In this document: positions 43,904 through 52,350 of the stretch, piece after piece
How the letters are laid out: each line of letters opens with the position of its first letter
Position numbering within the stretch: the stretch's first letter is position 1
Source of the DNA: Thermoleophilia bacterium
GTDB lineage: Bacteria; Actinomycetota; Thermoleophilia; RBG-16-64-13
Assembly (NCBI GenBank): GCA_026415615.1
Contig: JAOAGT010000006.1
Location: 51,571-115,570, forward strand
Reading direction: 5' to 3'
DNA length: 64,000 nt
Program-made: the position numbers and the translations under genes
The notes under the pieces: model-generated
What the model was told of the DNA's origin: nothing
What the model saw: the letters and a program-made list of their open reading frames with translations, nothing else
Database searches by the model: none

Positions 43904-44518
43904 ATGATGCGCAAGACTTACATGATAGCGGCGATCTCAGTTGCGACGGTGATGGTGGTTTCGCTAGTTACCGTCACAGCTTCAGGAGCGTTTTTCACGA
44001 GCCGCAGTAGCTCTCACCTTAGCATTACTGCTGACCGCATCCAAAACTGGCTGCAACTCTACTCGCAGCCTACCGACCCCGATGGCGACACGGGCTACGC
44101 TGTGCGCGCGGGGAGTAACCCCCCGGTCCCTGCAGCTACAGGAATGAACGAGACCCTAACCGTGGACTTGGGGGTGGTTTCTGCTAACAGGGTGACCTTT
44201 AACCGTGTCTTCAGCGGGAAGACCCCCTTGTCATTTCCAACAGGCAATGAAGTAACACTCACGGTAAACGTAATTCCTGACCCCTCGAAGACGTGGCAGC
44301 CCATCACGAGCATCGGTTTCTCTCCCTTCGGTGTGGCTGGCCAATACACCAATCCTTACACCATGGGTCGGGGTCAAAAGTGCCAGCTTAATCTCGAGGT
44401 CCAAATACGGCCCAATCAGAGGGGTACCTACAACCTGACTATCTCGCTCATTCTTACCTACCCGGGTTACAGTGGCAGCTTCTATCAGTACCTCGTCCCG
44501 GTTAGGGTTGCGCGCTAG
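43904..44518 (+). CDS. Second TasA-like secreted protein
   Basis: 204 residues from the first of two adjacent ATGs at 43904. Signal/anchor MMRKTYMIAAISVATVMVVSLVTVTASGAFFTS, whose end (SGAFFTS) resembles the first TasA-like protein's SGAYFTA. The mature part is beta-rich and Asn/Thr/Pro-rich (ETLTVDLGVVSANRV; NEVTLTVNVIPDP; RGTYNLTISLILTYPGYSG). Little sequence identity to the first protein; membership rests on the signal region and on the SipW-like peptidase 50 bases upstream. A minor fibre or anchoring subunit, like TapA, is a reasonable guess. Confidence 0.7.
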   Translation: MMRKTYMIAAISVATVMVVSLVTVTASGAFFTSRSSSHLSITADRIQNWLQLYSQPTDPDGDTGYAVRAGSNPPVPAATGMNETLTVDLGVVSANRVTFNRVFSGKTPLSFPTGNEVTLTVNVIPDPSKTWQPITSIGFSPFGVAGQYTNPYTMGRGQKCQLNLEVQIRPNQRGTYNLTISLILTYPGYSGSFYQYLVPVRVAR

Positions 44519-44576
44519 AGCAATTACCCGTAGTGACATCAGGAGCAAAGCGCCACTTGCAACTGCAGGCCTCTCT

Positions 44577-45458
44577 CTAAAGCTGGATAAATCCTAGGTT
44601 AAGAGACTCACCTCCGAGAGTCACTGTTGTTGAGTAGCTGCGTCCTGCTGCGCAAATCTCAAGCTTGTAAGTGCCCGGCCCTAGTCCGTCAAACTTGAAA
44701 TCGCCAAAGCAGTTAGTAACGCATGTTGCGACAGTACCGCACGTTGCGACCGCGCGATTGTCTCTCCGCCCCGGTAATCCGTCGCTCCCGGGTCCTGCGT
44801 TGCGCAAAGTCACTGTAGCTCCCTCAAAGCATTCTCCATCTAGCAGTACTCCGGCGCTGATGAAGTTTGTGGTAAAGCGGTACAGGTTCCTGTAGAGAAC
44901 GTGTGGCTTAGTGCCGAGCTCAGGGCGGTAGGCTTCGAGCTTCTGCTCGCGGGCGAGCTCCTCTAACTCCTCTTGCTCAAGGAAGTGGAGCTCCATTGCC
45001 CCTGTGGGACAAGTATGCACGCAGCGCGGTACACCGGGCATCCAGCTTCGATCGTCGAGAAGGTGAGCACAAAGGGTGCATTTCTGCGCAACTTGAAGCT
45101 CTTCGTTCCACCATATTGCTCCGTAGGGGCAAGAATCCACCAGATCGCGCTTGCCCTTAGCCTTTTCGGGATCAAGCAGCACGATGCCGTCTGGGCGGCG
45201 AATTACTGCCTCGGGATGGGCCTCCTGGCACGGTGGGTTCTCGCAGTGCTGGCAAGACATGGGCAGATAGGCCACGTCTACCCGTGGACACTGGCCGCGC
45301 TCTCTGCGCAGTATGTCAATCCAGCGGTGGCCATGACGGGGTTGTGGGGCGGTATAACCGGGCCAGTCGTTGTCTACGTGTTCGTCTTTGCACGCCATGA
45401 GGCAGTTGTTGCAATCATGGCAGAGGGCTACGTCGATGATCATGTACCACTGTTTCAC
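44577..45458 (-). CDS. athS: Fe-S (beta) subunit of a pyrogallol-phloroglucinol transhydroxylase-like enzyme
   Basis: 293 residues; overlaps the large-subunit gene by four bases. Ferredoxin-type motifs CHDCNNCLMAC, CQHCENPPC, CPYGAIWW, CTLCAHLL, CVHTCPTGA give about three [4Fe-4S] clusters as in DMSO-reductase-type B subunits. The C-terminal ~85 residues (SAGVLLDGECFEGATVTLRN...FGDFKFDGLGPGTYKLEI) form a transthyretin/carboxypeptidase-regulatory-like beta domain, a known peculiarity of the transhydroxylase small subunit. Together with the large subunit this supports the assignment over a generic oxidoreductase. Cytoplasmic; no signal peptide. Confidence 0.82.
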   Translation of the reverse strand: MKQWYMIIDVALCHDCNNCLMACKDEHVDNDWPGYTAPQPRHGHRWIDILRRERGQCPRVDVAYLPMSCQHCENPPCQEAHPEAVIRRPDGIVLLDPEKAKGKRDLVDSCPYGAIWWNEELQVAQKCTLCAHLLDDRSWMPGVPRCVHTCPTGAMELHFLEQEELEELAREQKLEAYRPELGTKPHVLYRNLYRFTTNFISAGVLLDGECFEGATVTLRNAGPGSDGLPGRRDNRAVATCGTVATCVTNCFGDFKFDGLGPGTYKLEICAAGRSYSTTVTLGGESLNLGFIQL

Positions 45459-48088
45459 GCTAGTCTCTCCTTATGGCCTGCCGCGGTTCCGGCTTCCGCC
45501 TCCTGCGGCTCCGGTTTCCACTTCTCCACCTCTACCTGGGCGGCGTTGGGCGCCATTCCGCAGGCATACTTGGATAGGAATCGCTCGGGAGTAAGGATGT
45601 TCATGCAGCCGCCTCGATCAGTGGATCGACCCGGCGCTCCCAGCGGCTGATACTCAGCCGAAGACTCATAGGAGTGCACTACCCCCGGCGGGACACGTTC
45701 GGTAAGACGCGCACATACGATGACCGAACCGCGATCGTTGTAGACGCGCACAAGGTCGCCGTCTGCGATGCCGCGGGCTGCTGCATCTTTAGGATTCATG
45801 CGGATAATCCAGTAATAGTGCCCGTCAATGAGAACGCGGTGATCCTTGATGTCTAGGATGAAGCTGTCTTTGCCGTCACCCATGGTGTGGAAGGAGAAGC
45901 GCGGGTGCGGGCTGACCAAGCCGAGGGGGTATTCCCTGGCAAGTTCGGAACGTGGTCCCTCCCAGGCAGGCACGTAGGTGTGCATTGCCGGCCGGTATTC
46001 GTCCACAAAGCCCTGCTCTTCAAAACGCTTGAGACTGGTGGAAACAAACTCCACCTTGCCTGTGGTAGTCGCCAGTCCTTTGCCCGCTATCTGGTTGTTG
46101 GGGCGGGGCCCCCAGTCCGGCGTGTCTTTTTCGCGGTCTTCGGCAAACCAGCGCAGGGCTGGCGTGCGTTTGCGCTCGGGTCGCACTGGCACCACGAAGT
46201 AGCCTTTTTTCATAAACTCTTCGAAGGTCATGTATTTAGGCATGTCGGTGGCGTAGTAGTACTGCTTGACCCAATCGAGGTCAGTCTTACCCTCGGTGTA
46301 GATGTCGCCGATCCCCAGCCTATGCGCCACCAAGGCAAAAATGTCGTAGTCTGACTTGCTTTCTCCCAGCGGCTCGATGCATTTCATCTGGAGAGTGATC
46401 ACGCGGTGATTGCACTGCTGGAAAGTGTGGGGGATATAGCCCGAACAATTGGCAAACTCAGAAATATCCCAGCGCTCAAAGTTGGTGCAGGCGGGAAGGA
46501 TAATGTCAGCAAAAGGAGTTTCGCCCTCAAACCAAATGGACTGGCTAACGACAAACTCCAGGCTGGGATCGTGATACATCTTCGCGAAACGGTTGCTAGC
46601 CGGCATAGTGCCAAGGTGAGGACCCCCGTATTTCCACAACATCTTAATGCGGGAATAGCCCGGCGCAGGGTAGGTGTACTGGTGCATCTGGTGGCCGGTA
46701 TCCCCGCCGCAAAAGCCTTTTCCAGACCAGGTAAGCTTCCCCTCCATGATGCACTCGGGGATTCTTAGCCGCGGGATGTGTTGGCCCGCTGAGGTGTTGA
46801 TGTTGGAGGGGGCGGGGAAGGTGGTCTTACCATCAAACATTCGCCAAGCAAACCGGTATCCGGCGGCGGTATTGTCGCAGTCCCCGGAGATGCCTCCCTC
46901 AGTGTAGCCGGGGAAGTAGAAGTCAAAGTCGAGGGGCACGCCCTGAGTTGTTGACCAGATGTTTGATCCGGGCTTGCCCATTCCCTGCATGGTGGCTAAA
47001 GCGATCATGCCTCTTGCCCACTCGATCCCGTGGCTGGCGCGACAAGCGCCTCCCCAGCCGCCTAGGCCACCAGCGGCGAGATAGGTGTTTCTCTTGGCCC
47101 ACTCGCGGGCTAGAGCGCGGATGTCACAAGCGGGGACTCCAGACTCCTTTTCTGCCCACTCTGGAGTCTTGGGCAGGCCGTCGGTCTTTCCCAACACGTA
47201 GTCGGCCCACTCGTCAAAGCCGTAGGTGTGGGTAGCCACGTACTCCTTGTCGTATGTGCCCTCGGTGAGCCAGGTGTAGGCGATAGCGAAAGAGAGCGCG
47301 TGGTCGGTTCCTACCTTTGGAGCGAGCCATTTGTCGGCATAAAGGCCAGCGGTGTGGTTAAAGAAAGGATCAATAAACACCATCTTTACCCCAAGATCCT
47401 TAAGCCACCGGCGCCGTATGGTGGACTCAAAAGCGGAATAAATACCGCTTGTTGTTTCGGGGTCGCTTGACCAAAAGACAATCATCTCCGCGTGCTGGAG
47501 CGCGTCCTCGAGGAGGTCATATTGTTCGGGGATGCCCAGGCGCCAGGAAAATCCCCACATGTGCATGCCGCCCCAGTGCCAGCCTTCCCAGCTGTCGGGG
47601 TTGTGGTCCGCGTAGGTAAAGCCCACCAGGTTCATGAAGCGGAAGAACGCGGAGTGGCGATACCCGATATTGCCCCACAGGTGATGGGAGCTGGGCTCGC
47701 CTAGGATGGCAGAGGGGCCGGCCTCGCGCTTGATGCGGTTTATCTCGCTCACCACAATGTCCGTGGCTTCGTCCCAGGTTATCCGTTCGTAGCCGGACAC
47801 CCCACGGTTTTGGATGTTCCGCTCCCCGTGCGGATCAAAATCCACTCGTTTTAGGGGGTAAAGAATCCTCTTGTTGGAATAGATCAGGGACTTAAACGCG
47901 GCAGTGTAGGGAGCGACGGTGGTCTTGCGCGGGGGCGCAAAGGTGCGCCCCCGCGCCTCGATAGTCCAAGAGGGGGCGTCCGTTTCGTCAAAATCTATGG
48001 GGGTGATCCGCAGGATCTTGCCATCCTTGACATATACGAAGACCGGACCACCCGTGGTGGAGTTAGTCATGCGGATGATGTCGCCCAT
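45455..48088 (-). CDS. athL: Molybdopterin (alpha) subunit, pyrogallol-phloroglucinol transhydroxylase-like
   Basis: 877 residues from the ATG at 48088 (GAGGAAG upstream), close to the ~875 of the Pelobacter acidigallici enzyme. A DMSO-reductase-family fold without the N-terminal Fe-S cysteines and without a Tat signal. From memory, that enzyme uses His144, Asp174 and Mo-ligand Ser175 with Tyr152, Arg153 and Trp176 nearby; here H135, D165, S166, Y143, R144 and W167 lie at a constant offset of 9. The reaction moves a hydroxyl between trihydroxybenzenes during anaerobic gallate/phloroglucinol breakdown. Related enzymes with other substrates (arsenate reductase-like, perchlorate-type) exist, so the substrate needs testing. 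Operon order alpha-beta. Confidence 0.85.
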   Translation of the reverse strand: MGDIIRMTNSTTGGPVFVYVKDGKILRITPIDFDETDAPSWTIEARGRTFAPPRKTTVAPYTAAFKSLIYSNKRILYPLKRVDFDPHGERNIQNRGVSGYERITWDEATDIVVSEINRIKREAGPSAILGEPSSHHLWGNIGYRHSAFFRFMNLVGFTYADHNPDSWEGWHWGGMHMWGFSWRLGIPEQYDLLEDALQHAEMIVFWSSDPETTSGIYSAFESTIRRRWLKDLGVKMVFIDPFFNHTAGLYADKWLAPKVGTDHALSFAIAYTWLTEGTYDKEYVATHTYGFDEWADYVLGKTDGLPKTPEWAEKESGVPACDIRALAREWAKRNTYLAAGGLGGWGGACRASHGIEWARGMIALATMQGMGKPGSNIWSTTQGVPLDFDFYFPGYTEGGISGDCDNTAAGYRFAWRMFDGKTTFPAPSNINTSAGQHIPRLRIPECIMEGKLTWSGKGFCGGDTGHQMHQYTYPAPGYSRIKMLWKYGGPHLGTMPASNRFAKMYHDPSLEFVVSQSIWFEGETPFADIILPACTNFERWDISEFANCSGYIPHTFQQCNHRVITLQMKCIEPLGESKSDYDIFALVAHRLGIGDIYTEGKTDLDWVKQYYYATDMPKYMTFEEFMKKGYFVVPVRPERKRTPALRWFAEDREKDTPDWGPRPNNQIAGKGLATTTGKVEFVSTSLKRFEEQGFVDEYRPAMHTYVPAWEGPRSELAREYPLGLVSPHPRFSFHTMGDGKDSFILDIKDHRVLIDGHYYWIIRMNPKDAAARGIADGDLVRVYNDRGSVIVCARLTERVPPGVVHSYESSAEYQPLGAPGRSTDRGGCMNILTPERFLSKYACGMAPNAAQVEVEKWKPEPQEAEAGTAAGHKERLA

Positions 48089-48220
48089 GTTTCTTGCTTC
48101 CTCGCAACTCTGTCGTAGATGGTTACAATCCGAGTGCCGTCCTGTCACCACTGTACACTCAAGAGCACCATCACTGTACACTGAGGACTGGGAACCTGCG
48201 AGAGGCTCAGGAGTTTTGCG

Positions 48221-49330
48221 GTGATTGACACTTGGTCGAAGATCGAGACCCTCTTTCCCCCGTGCGAGGAGGCAGTTCAGTCTAATGTGGCCAATGCGGC
48301 GCCTCGTGATCTAGTGGAGCGAGCGCAAGGTTGCCTGCTGGGGCAGTTAGCGGGCGACTCCCTAGGGAGTCTTGTGGAGTTCATGGACCCCTCGGCTATT
48401 CGAAGGGCTTATCCCCATGGCGTGGTAGACCTTGCAGATGGGGGCACCTGGAACACAATTGCTGGGCAGCCTACTGATGACTCTGAGATGGCTCTGGCAC
48501 TGGCTCGGAGCATTCTTGCCAATGGCTTGTATGATCCTGCGGAAGCGGCTGTCGCCTACGCCTACTGGTACGGCTCGCGTCCTTTTGATTGCGGTCGGAC
48601 TGTTGGCAAAGCCTTAGGCCCCGCGTGGAACGCGCTTGTCCGAGAGAACTCGCCTGCTGCAATCGCTCAGGCGGCTCGTGCAGCAGCCGACCAGGAAAGC
48701 CAGGCAAACGGCGCCCTCATGCGCGTTAGCCCTCTTGGTGTATACGCACACTCTCTTTCGCCGGACGTGTGTGCAGATCTCGCTCGCAAGGACGCCGAGC
48801 TTACACATCCCAATCCTGTTTGTAGAGATGCGAACGCTGTATACGCAGTCGCCATAGCCTATGCAGTGAAAACGGGGCTCAGTGCGGAGGAGGTTTACGC
48901 TTTTGCTGTGCAATGGGCGAGAACCAGGGGCGTTATTGGCGCGGTCCTAGAAAGGCTAGAAATCGCGCGGGACGCGGCCCCGTCCGATTATCTAAGTCGT
49001 GGTGGGTGGGTGGTAGTCGCCCTGCAAAATGCTTTTTGGCAGCTCCTTTACGCCTCAAGTCTGGAAGCAGGCATTTGTGACACAGTCATGCGGGGAGGAG
49101 ACACCGACACAAACGCGGCTATTGCTGGCGCTCTTTTGGGCGCCGTTTACGGGGCGTCCGCTGTTCCTGAGCGCTGGAAGAGGGTCATTCTTTCCTGCCG
49201 ACCAGAGAGGGGACTTCCTGGAGTCTACCGGCCCAGACCGAGGTCCTTTTGGCCGGTGGACATCCTGACGGTGGCCGATCGGCTAGTGTTGTGTGGGCTC
49301 GAAAGTAGCCGGCAGGCCGAACAATCCTGA
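48221..49330 (+). CDS. ADP-ribosylglycohydrolase (DraG family)
   Basis: 369 residues from a GTG with AGGAG upstream. Family motifs: GCLLGQLAGDSLGSLVEF (~36-53), PTDDSEMALALA (metal ligands T85-D86-D87), and MRGGDTDTNAAIAGALLGAVYG (~290-311), which supplies the second set of Mg ligands. Removes ADP-ribose from protein or nucleic acid targets. Divergent from the transhydroxylase operon and convergent with the second OYE gene; no ADP-ribosyltransferase is seen nearby. N-terminal ~25 residues are an extension without recognisable features. Confidence 0.92.
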   Translation: MIDTWSKIETLFPPCEEAVQSNVANAAPRDLVERAQGCLLGQLAGDSLGSLVEFMDPSAIRRAYPHGVVDLADGGTWNTIAGQPTDDSEMALALARSILANGLYDPAEAAVAYAYWYGSRPFDCGRTVGKALGPAWNALVRENSPAAIAQAARAAADQESQANGALMRVSPLGVYAHSLSPDVCADLARKDAELTHPNPVCRDANAVYAVAIAYAVKTGLSAEEVYAFAVQWARTRGVIGAVLERLEIARDAAPSDYLSRGGWVVVALQNAFWQLLYASSLEAGICDTVMRGGDTDTNAAIAGALLGAVYGASAVPERWKRVILSCRPERGLPGVYRPRPRSFWPVDILTVADRLVLCGLESSRQAEQS

Positions 49331-49404
49331 GCCGAGCAATCCTCAAGCAATAAATCCTTAAGCGGCAAGGAGTAGTCTCCAGTGCTGCGTGTGGGTAAGG
49401 GTTT

Positions 49405-49434
49405 GGGGCGGCCGCGCAGAAGCGCGGCCGCCCC
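49405..49434. terminator. Bidirectional hairpin terminator
   Basis: Perfect 13-base arms (GGGGCGGCCGCGC) around the loop AGAA, between the convergent ADP-ribosylglycohydrolase and OYE genes. Confidence 0.8.
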
Positions 49435-49455
49435 GAGGTAGTCCAGCGCCACTGA

Positions 49456-51402
49456 CTAGTCGAGCAACTTTGCTGCTAGATGGCCCTCGTGCATAGCGTC
49501 GAATATCTTGCGAGGCCGTACACAGTCCCCTGCCTCGAAGACCGTGAGGCCCGGAATTTTCTCCAACTCGTCAATAAGACTGCGGTTCGGAACGAAGCCC
49601 GCGGCCAAAACTACCGAGTCGGCTGCTATGTCGGTCCGCCGGCCATAGCGATCGATGACCGTGATTCCAGATCCGGTGACGGCCTCCAAGCGCTGGCCGG
49701 TCAAGACGCGGACGTCGTGGCCCTTGAACTTGAGCTCATACACCTGCTTCTGGTCAAAAGTGATGTTATTCATGAAGGTGTCAAGCATCTCGACAAAGAC
49801 GACTCTCTTGCCCTGCTCCACCAGCATCAGGCCTACCTCGGTGCCCACAATTCCTCCACCGATTATCGCTACGGTTTGTCCAAGCGTAACTTCCCCGTGC
49901 AGGACCTGCGCTGCTGTCACGACCTTGGGGTCGTCGATGCCTTTCACGTCAGCCGGGCGATGTGGAGTAGCTCCGGCGGCCACAATGACTGCGTCGTAGC
50001 GGCCATCCTTGATCTTCTCTGCTGTGGCTTCTTCATGCATCACGTGAATGCCCAGTTTCTCAATCTGGGTTCTTAAGTAGTTGATCAGAGGTCTGAGGTC
50101 CGGCGCCTTGAACTCGGGGATGGCGGCCTCAAGCAGCGCTCCGCCCAACTCTCTTTTCTCATAAAGAGTGACCTGGTGGCCCTTGAGTGCCGCCACGCGG
50201 GCTGCCTCCATCCCGGCGGGGCCTCCACCAACCACGGCTACCTTCTTGGGCTGGTCTGTTCTTGTGATGCGAAATTCATCCTCCCGGCAAAGGGCCACAT
50301 TCACTGTACAGCTGACGGTCTTAGCGACATGATCTCCCCGAGCCAGGCAACCATCATTACACCGGATGCAGGGGCGGATGTCCTCTGGCCGGCCCTCCAG
50401 CGCCTTACGCGGCCATTCAGGGTCTGCCCAGAGCGGCCGCCCGAGCCCGATGAAGTCTGCCTTACCGTCTCTTAGTATGCTTTCGGCCAAATCTGGCAGG
50501 TTGATGGAGCCAGAGGCTATTACTGGGATGCTCACCTCTTTCTTAACTGCCTCTGCGGCCCAAGTGTTGTAGGCAAGCGGCATGCCCATCGGGCTAACTT
50601 CGTGAATAGTCTGATGATGGTTGCCGCCAGACATATGAATGGCGGCAACGCCCAGCTCTTCTAAGCGCTTGGCGAGGATGATTGTCTCCTCGATGGTGTG
50701 GCCGTCCGGTTCATAGTCGGTGCCGCTTAATCGTACACAAATAGGGTAGTCGGGCCCGACCTGCTTCTTAATTTCGGTTACCACCTCAAGGAGAAAGCGC
50801 ATACGGTTTTCAAGCGACCCCCCGTACCAGTCAGTTCGCTTGTTGGTTCGGGGTGAGAGAAAATTTGAGATGAGATACCCATGGCAGGCATGAAGCTCGA
50901 CCATGTCAAAGTCGCAGGTCTGAGCTCTCTTGGCTGCCTGGCCAAAAGCTTTGACTATTTCGACGATCTCCGAAAAGGTCAGCTCCTGCGGCGCCGGGAA
51001 TCCTTGTGCGTACATCTCTTCCCAAGGAACCGAGGACGGAGCCTTGGGGGTCAAGGGAATGAAGCGCTGCCGTCCGGCGTGCGAGATCTGGATTGCCGCT
51101 TTGGCGCCGTTGGCTTGAATGGTGTGAGCCAGCAATGATAGGCCTGGCATATGGTCCATGCTGGCGATTCCCAGCTGACACGGCGAGGCCCTGCTTGCGT
51201 CGTTGTCAACCCAGGCGTATTCCACAATGACCATGGCTGCTCCACCACGAGCAAGCTCACGGTAGTGACGGAGCATTCTTTCGGTAACCGAACCGTCGGG
51301 ATTTGCGAGACCCGTATGTTGGGGGGCTTTAATGATTCTATTTTTGAGCTTGATATTTCCTATGTACCCCGGCTCAGCCAACCGAGGAAAAAGAACTTCC
51401 AT
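49456..51402 (-). CDS. Old Yellow Enzyme-type NADH:flavin oxidoreductase with FAD/NAD(P) domain (second copy type)
   Basis: 648 residues; ATG at 51402 preferred over the TTG at 51408 because AAAGGGG sits seven bases upstream. TIM barrel (KLKNRIIKAPQHTGLA; AIQISHAGRQ; YGGSLENRMRFLLEVV), Fe-S cysteines (CIRCNDGCLARG...CTVNVALC), FAD motif (VAVVGGGPAGMEAARVA) and NAD(P) motif (VAIIGGGIVGTEVGLML). Same architecture as the gene at 5887 but clearly diverged; both probably reduce activated double bonds, here perhaps of a ring-cleavage or dearomatised intermediate, given the nearby transhydroxylase. That link is inference. Confidence 0.9.
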   Translation of the reverse strand: MEVLFPRLAEPGYIGNIKLKNRIIKAPQHTGLANPDGSVTERMLRHYRELARGGAAMVIVEYAWVDNDASRASPCQLGIASMDHMPGLSLLAHTIQANGAKAAIQISHAGRQRFIPLTPKAPSSVPWEEMYAQGFPAPQELTFSEIVEIVKAFGQAAKRAQTCDFDMVELHACHGYLISNFLSPRTNKRTDWYGGSLENRMRFLLEVVTEIKKQVGPDYPICVRLSGTDYEPDGHTIEETIILAKRLEELGVAAIHMSGGNHHQTIHEVSPMGMPLAYNTWAAEAVKKEVSIPVIASGSINLPDLAESILRDGKADFIGLGRPLWADPEWPRKALEGRPEDIRPCIRCNDGCLARGDHVAKTVSCTVNVALCREDEFRITRTDQPKKVAVVGGGPAGMEAARVAALKGHQVTLYEKRELGGALLEAAIPEFKAPDLRPLINYLRTQIEKLGIHVMHEEATAEKIKDGRYDAVIVAAGATPHRPADVKGIDDPKVVTAAQVLHGEVTLGQTVAIIGGGIVGTEVGLMLVEQGKRVVFVEMLDTFMNNITFDQKQVYELKFKGHDVRVLTGQRLEAVTGSGITVIDRYGRRTDIAADSVVLAAGFVPNRSLIDELEKIPGLTVFEAGDCVRPRKIFDAMHEGHLAAKLLD

Positions 51403-51501
51403 GGACAATCCCCTTTCGGCATTACCTCGTTATCAGATGTTAACCCCCTTCAAAGACCCCGTTCAGAAAGCAAGAGGCGTTTTCACGACCATGGGCGTTG
51501 C

Positions 51502-52158
51502 CTAGATTAGGGTCACCACCTCTTGCACATAGAGCTTCCATTCAGACTCGCACATTTTCTTCCCCTCAATCCACACAGCAGTGTCAGGGTAGTGCAAATA
51601 TTCCGGCGGTAGAATCATACCCCGCAAGAAATCTGCAGTTTCTCCCGGGTCAGAGGTGGAAACGAGGGGATAACTCCCTTCTTCGTACCAGCAATCGCCG
51701 GTCTTGCGGTTATCCGAGCACTCACCTTTGTCTGATTCGACGCGCAGATGACCCTTGAGTAGGCATCTTATGCCTGACCCGGGATGTGAGTGTAGACCCG
51801 TGCTGCCACGGTTGTTATAGATGCAGTCGAGGCGAAACAGCCACTTTGACCGGGGAGCAAGCTCAAACATACGAATGCGGCGCGACATCCGCAGATGTGA
51901 ATCAATGCCCGCGCCCTTGGCAATGTTGTTAGGTGCTTCGGTGCGCACTAGCTCCCAGCGCCAGATGACAGCACCCTCTGGACCAGCTTCAATTGTTGTC
52001 GTGTCTCGCCAGTAGATGGCGCTGTCTGCATGGAGGGAGGTATCGCCAATCTTCGCTGACCCTGTGAGTACGTACGCGATGCCGTGCTGCGCCTCCAGGT
52101 CCTGTTCTGTACGACTACCCGGCGAATAAGCGTCATGGTAGAGCCGTAGGGTATACAT
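51502..52158 (-). CDS. Cupin-domain protein
   Basis: 218 residues from the ATG at 52158 (GGTGA upstream; a TTG at 52176 is an alternative). Two cupin-like halves: HGIAYVLTGSAKIGDTSLHADSAIYW (~25-50) and NRGSTGLHSHPGSGIRCLLKGHLRVES (~120-145), the second with the His-x-His metal-binding pattern. It could be a metal-dependent isomerase, decarboxylase or ligand-binding protein. Located 100 bases upstream of the OYE start on the same strand and so likely part of the same unit; a hairpin separates it from the binding-protein gene further upstream. Confidence 0.75.
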   Translation of the reverse strand: MYTLRLYHDAYSPGSRTEQDLEAQHGIAYVLTGSAKIGDTSLHADSAIYWRDTTTIEAGPEGAVIWRWELVRTEAPNNIAKGAGIDSHLRMSRRIRMFELAPRSKWLFRLDCIYNNRGSTGLHSHPGSGIRCLLKGHLRVESDKGECSDNRKTGDCWYEEGSYPLVSTSDPGETADFLRGMILPPEYLHYPDTAVWIEGKKMCESEWKLYVQEVVTLI

Positions 52159-52219
52159 GTGAACATCACCGCCCAATATGCTAGTGACTTTGGAACTTGG
52201 GAGCGACCTTCAAGTTTGG

Positions 52220-52247
52220 GAGCGGCCCTGCATCCGCAGGGCCGCTC
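52220..52247 (-). terminator. Hairpin terminator after the binding-protein gene
   Basis: GAGCGGCCCTGC pairs perfectly with its complement at 52236-52247 across ATCC. It lies downstream of the binding-protein stop and upstream of the cupin start, so it ends or attenuates that transcript. Confidence 0.75.
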
Positions 52248-52350
52248 CGGCCCGTCACTCCAAATCCTGCTTTGCTCCTGCCGACTATAAGTTCCAGAAG
52301 CAGAGAGTCCGTAGCCTCTTAACTGCTTTCTAGGCGCCTTGACGAATCGG

